Below, piece by piece: positions 61,600 to 64,000 of a stretch of DNA of 64,000 bases. Made by a program: the position numbers and the translations under genes. Every line of letters begins with the position of its first letter. Positions within the stretch are counted from its first letter, which is position 1. Source of the stretch: Bradyrhizobium erythrophlei (GTDB taxonomy: Bacteria > Pseudomonadota > Alphaproteobacteria > Rhizobiales > Xanthobacteraceae); contig NZ_LT670817.1 of the NCBI RefSeq assembly GCF_900129425.1, forward strand, positions 744,001 to 808,000, in the 5' to 3' direction. Under the pieces are notes generated by a model. It had not been told where the DNA came from. It searched no databases and worked only from the letters and a program-made list of their open reading frames with translations.

Positions 61600-62700
61600 A
61601 TGCAGCTTGCCCCACTCACATTCAAATCAATCAGGGCGCGAGCAGTAGTGCTCAAGCTGAAGCGTCCGGTTGTCGCCCGGATTGCAACCATCACCGACTG
61701 GCCGCTAATCCTAATCGACCTCATCACCGAAGAAGGCATCGTCGGGCGGAGCTATCTTGAGCCCTACACTATCAAGGCGATGAGATATCTGATCCCGGCC
61801 CTGCAAGATTTCGGCGCTATGCTAAAGGGGCGGCGCGTCGCACCGGTCGAACTCTACGATCTTGCACGCAAGTCGCTGCACTTTGTGGGATATCAAGGGC
61901 TTTCCATGATCGCGGTGTCCGGGCTGGATATGGCGGCCTGGGATGCCCTGGCAAAGGCGGGTGGCGTGCCGCTTTGCGTCCTGCTGGGCGGTTCGGTAGG
62001 ACCAGTCAAGGCCTACAACAGCAACGGATTGTGGCTTCAGGCACCGGACGTAGTGGCAGCGGACGCGATCGCGTTGCGCGAGGAAGGAGGCTTCACCGCG
62101 CTGAAGCTGCGGCTTGGCCGTGATCGGGCGAGCGACGATTTGGCCACCATTCATGCCATCAGGGCTGTCGTCGGCGATGACATGGAGCTGATGGCCGACT
62201 TCAACCAGGGCTTAAATCTTGGAGAAGCTCTGCAGCGGTGTCACATGATTGATGACGAGGGTCTCGCGTGGGTCGAGGAGCCGATCGTTTACGACAATCT
62301 CGATGGTTACGCGCAGTTGACCGCCGAGCTAAAGACCCCGATCCAGATAGGCGAGAATTTCTATGGCCCCCGCGATCTGCACACCGCGCTGCAGAGAAAG
62401 GCGTGTGACCTTGTCATGCCGGATTTCATGCGTATTGGCGGCGTGACCGGTTGGTTAAGGGCATCGGCCATTGCGGGTGCAGGGGGCGTACCGATGTCCA
62501 CTCATCTTTACCCGGAGGTGGCCGCGCACGTGATGCGCGTCACCGAAACCGCGCATTGGTTGGAATGGCAGGACTGGGCCGATCCCGTTTTACAGAAACC
62601 CTATGAAATTCGTGACGGATTGCTGCACATTCCTGACGTGCCGGGCGTTGGCCTTGAGTGGAATGAGGAAGCGGTCGCGGCTAGCCAAGCCAATCTGTAG
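61600..62700 (+). CDS. Mandelate racemase/enolase superfamily enzyme
   Basis: This 366-residue TIM-barrel enzyme carries most of the mandelate racemase set of residues. The metal ligands are D200 (MADFNQGL), the Glu of WVEEPI and the Glu of IGENF; the His/Asp dyad is the Asp of MPDFMRIGGVTGW with H302 of MSTHLY, and the Glu of WLEWQD is also present. The KxK motif is K169-L-R171, so the second base is Arg. The N-terminal capping domain is complete. Expected chemistry is proton abstraction next to a carboxylate (racemisation or dehydration); substrate unknown. GAGAGGTATTGGCA precedes ATG 61600. Confidence 0.9.
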   Translation: MQLAPLTFKSIRARAVVLKLKRPVVARIATITDWPLILIDLITEEGIVGRSYLEPYTIKAMRYLIPALQDFGAMLKGRRVAPVELYDLARKSLHFVGYQGLSMIAVSGLDMAAWDALAKAGGVPLCVLLGGSVGPVKAYNSNGLWLQAPDVVAADAIALREEGGFTALKLRLGRDRASDDLATIHAIRAVVGDDMELMADFNQGLNLGEALQRCHMIDDEGLAWVEEPIVYDNLDGYAQLTAELKTPIQIGENFYGPRDLHTALQRKACDLVMPDFMRIGGVTGWLRASAIAGAGGVPMSTHLYPEVAAHVMRVTETAHWLEWQDWADPVLQKPYEIRDGLLHIPDVPGVGLEWNEEAVAASQANL

Positions 62701-63033
62701 GTTCATCACCTCGTAGCAAGGTGCCACGGTAAGACCGAGCATCAAGGTGACGGTGGGCCTGTGCCTCGGAAGCGGATAGTGTGGTCGATTTTAGAGGGTT
62801 ACGTCACGGCGGTATGTTTTGCCCGCCATTGGCAGATCGCCGAGGGACAACGCGCGGGCCCCAGATGATGAGCGGTAGAGTGACAAGATAGTCCTCGAAC
62901 CCAACGATAGGCCTATTTCGGCCCGCCACTTTGTCGGCCGACCCGTCGCCCAACGAGATTAGTCACGGTCTCAAAGGAAAAATGCGCTGGCATTTCCACT
63001 GACTAATCATGTAATGTTTAGGGATGGGATACG
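62701..63033. other. Gene-free interval in the acquired segment
   Basis: About 330 bases with mixed composition and no open frame of coding character. No hairpin, repeat or copy of the tRNA-His end is seen. It may be the decayed remains of a mobile gene, but nothing identifiable is left. Confidence 0.4.
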
Positions 63034-63294
63034 ATGGGATACTTTGTCGCGCTTGCGATGCCTGATAATCAGTTTCCAGTCTTTGAAGTAGCCTTGGAGA
63101 TGCGCCGTCGAAAATGGGAGTGGCGCGTCAGTACGTCCAAAGGGGATGTGGTCATGCAGGGCTCGGAAAGTAGCCGACCCGCTGCCAATTACAAAGCTAA
63201 CAGGGCACTCTTCCTGCTGTTGCTCTCCGCGCCGTATCGATCGAGCCGACTGAGCACGCCTCCGCAGCCCAGAACACAGAGCGGCGCGAGTTAG
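63034..63294 (+). CDS. Hypothetical small protein
   Basis: This 86-residue protein reads FPVFEVALEMRRRKWEWRVS, TSKGDVVMQGSESSRPAANY and KANRALFLLLLSAPYR. The WEWRV and RALFLLLLSAPYR parts suggest a real small protein family of rhizobial accessory DNA, which I cannot name. AGGGATGGGATACG precedes the ATG. The C-terminal 20 residues (SRLSTPPQPRTQSG) are disordered. No neighbour suggests a function. Confidence 0.55.
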   Translation: MGYFVALAMPDNQFPVFEVALEMRRRKWEWRVSTSKGDVVMQGSESSRPAANYKANRALFLLLLSAPYRSSRLSTPPQPRTQSGAS

Positions 63295-63504
63295 AACCGC
63301 TTACAGCTGTTGCGCCCGTTAGCGCGGGTGCCGAGCAGTATATCGGTAACTTCCGAACAAACGGTTTGCTCAAAAAGGATCGGCGCCCGGGGCATAATCG
63401 TCACCTTCGGCCACTGCCAAGCGTCCTGTGTTGATCTCGTCAATACGGACGCATGTACAAAGATTAATTGAAACCTAAAATATCTGGGTATAGAGATAAA
63501 CCTT

Positions 63505-63541
63505 CAAAAGGGGCGCGCGCTCATTTAGTCGCGCCTCTTTT
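63505..63541. terminator. Hairpin before the NYN gene
   Basis: AAAAGGGGCGCG and CGCGCCTCTTTT arms with one mismatch around a CGCTCATTTAGT loop. Flanked by A and T runs, it can stop transcription from either side and would close the acquired segment. Confidence 0.7.
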
Positions 63542-63574
63542 CGTTTACACGCTACCATCTGCGGCCAGAACCGA

Positions 63575-64000
63575 ATGATATCTTCTTCCAATAGGATTGC
63601 TCTGTTCATCGATGGCGCAAATCTCCACGCGACCGCCAAGACGCTGGGTTTCGACATCGACTACAAGCGCCTGCTCAGGGAATTCCAGAGCCGCGGAATC
63701 CTGCTACGCGCGTTCTATTACACCGCGATCATTGAGGATCAGGAATTTTCATCGATCCGTCCCTTGATCGACTGGCTCGATTACAACGGCTATACCGTCG
63801 TCACCAAGGCGACCAAGGAATTCATCGACCCCAGCGGGCGCCGCAAGGTCAAGGGCAACATGGACATCGAGCTTGCGGTCGATGCCATGGAAATCGCCGA
63901 GCACGTCGACCAGATCGTACTATTTTCGGGCGACGGCGATTTCCGTTCGCTGGTCGAGGCGGTGCAACGCCGCGGTGTCCGGGTCACTGTGGTCTCGACG
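63575..64000 (+). CDS. LabA/NYN-domain protein, N-terminal part
   Basis: The first 142 residues of a protein that continues past the window edge. The NYN (PIN-like) nuclease fold is clear: RIALFIDGANLHATAKTLGF carries the first Asp, GNMDIELAVDAMEIAEHVD the second acidic pair, and IVLFSGDGDFRSLVEAVQRR the DxD loop. The conserved acids form a Mg2+ site, so RNA or DNA cleavage is likely. The family (LabA/DUF88) is widespread in alphaproteobacteria with no single known role. It marks the return of core-type sequence after the tRNA-His segment. The start at 63575 follows CCAGAACCGA, a weak ribosome site. Confidence 0.92.
   Translation, partial: MISSSNRIALFIDGANLHATAKTLGFDIDYKRLLREFQSRGILLRAFYYTAIIEDQEFSSIRPLIDWLDYNGYTVVTKATKEFIDPSGRRKVKGNMDIELAVDAMEIAEHVDQIVLFSGDGDFRSLVEAVQRRGVRVTVVST

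Noticed and set aside
59195..63570. Second copy of the tRNA-His 3' end as an attachment site
   Set aside because: I looked for CCCAACTGTACCA and shorter forms on both strands and found none, so no att pair can be claimed.

Overview
The window looks like a piece of chromosome from a Bradyrhizobium/Rhodopseudomonas-type alphaproteobacterium (Nitrobacteraceae, Hyphomicrobiales). This is judged from the high GC content, several families typical of the group (split pntAA/pntAB/pntB, GapR/DUF2312, DUF1244, DUF1036, aa3 oxidase subunit IV, twin phasins, a PdhS/PleC-like kinase), the many 'gtcattccgg...ccggaatgac' type intergenic palindromes, and a tRNA-His without the extra G-1. No search was run. 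Family names come from motifs read by eye.

Layout. 1-5.7 kb: end of ftsH, two solute-binding proteins without their transporters (Liv-type and TRAP-type, convergent), a GT87 membrane glycosyltransferase and a TetR regulator. 5.8-17.4 kb: OsmC protein, pyruvate kinase overlapping a DUF1036 protein, DUF1244, GapR, a DUF882 protein and an L,D-transpeptidase (cell-wall pair), a sigma-54 response regulator, and oligoendopeptidase F. 17.46-18.2 kb: an AbrB-Doc toxin-antitoxin pair behind a perfect 24-bp-arm palindrome. 18.3-26 kb: oxidase subunit IV, the proton-translocating transhydrogenase operon, an alpha/beta hydrolase, a Ca2+/H+ antiporter with a cupin, a Glu/Lys-repeat membrane protein, a TPR lipoprotein and rpsU. 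26-31.7 kb: purE-purK, a diguanylate cyclase, small conserved proteins, a stand-alone receiver, two divergent DUF465 proteins and an LhgO-like oxidoreductase. 31.9-44.1 kb: a PAS-GGDEF-EAL protein, a GlpD-like dehydrogenase, potGHI without potF, a histidine-bearing membrane protein, and a carbohydrate ABC system with a binding protein and two permeases but no ATPase. 45-53.5 kb: an AsmA protein, scoAB, and an MFS / aldehyde dehydrogenase / GntR / alpha-beta hydrolase catabolic cluster. 53.9-58.8 kb: a large PAS histidine kinase and two phasins closed by a strong terminator.

59.1-63.6 kb lies directly after tRNA-His and looks like acquired DNA: an ArdC antirestriction protein coupled to a Trp-rich small protein, orphan small ORFs and a mandelate racemase-family enzyme, with no integrase or second att site visible. 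The core chromosome resumes with a LabA/NYN-domain protein that runs off the right edge.

The most unusual signals are the long TA palindrome, an alpha/beta hydrolase with Gly in place of the nucleophilic Ser, a kinase with a damaged ATP-lid glycine box, the ArdC operon behind tRNA-His, the incomplete ABC systems, and several families of dispersed intergenic palindromes, two of which sit inside operons (between potH and potI, and between pntAB and pntB). I found no CRISPR array, prophage or complete IS element, and nothing I can firmly call a new system.
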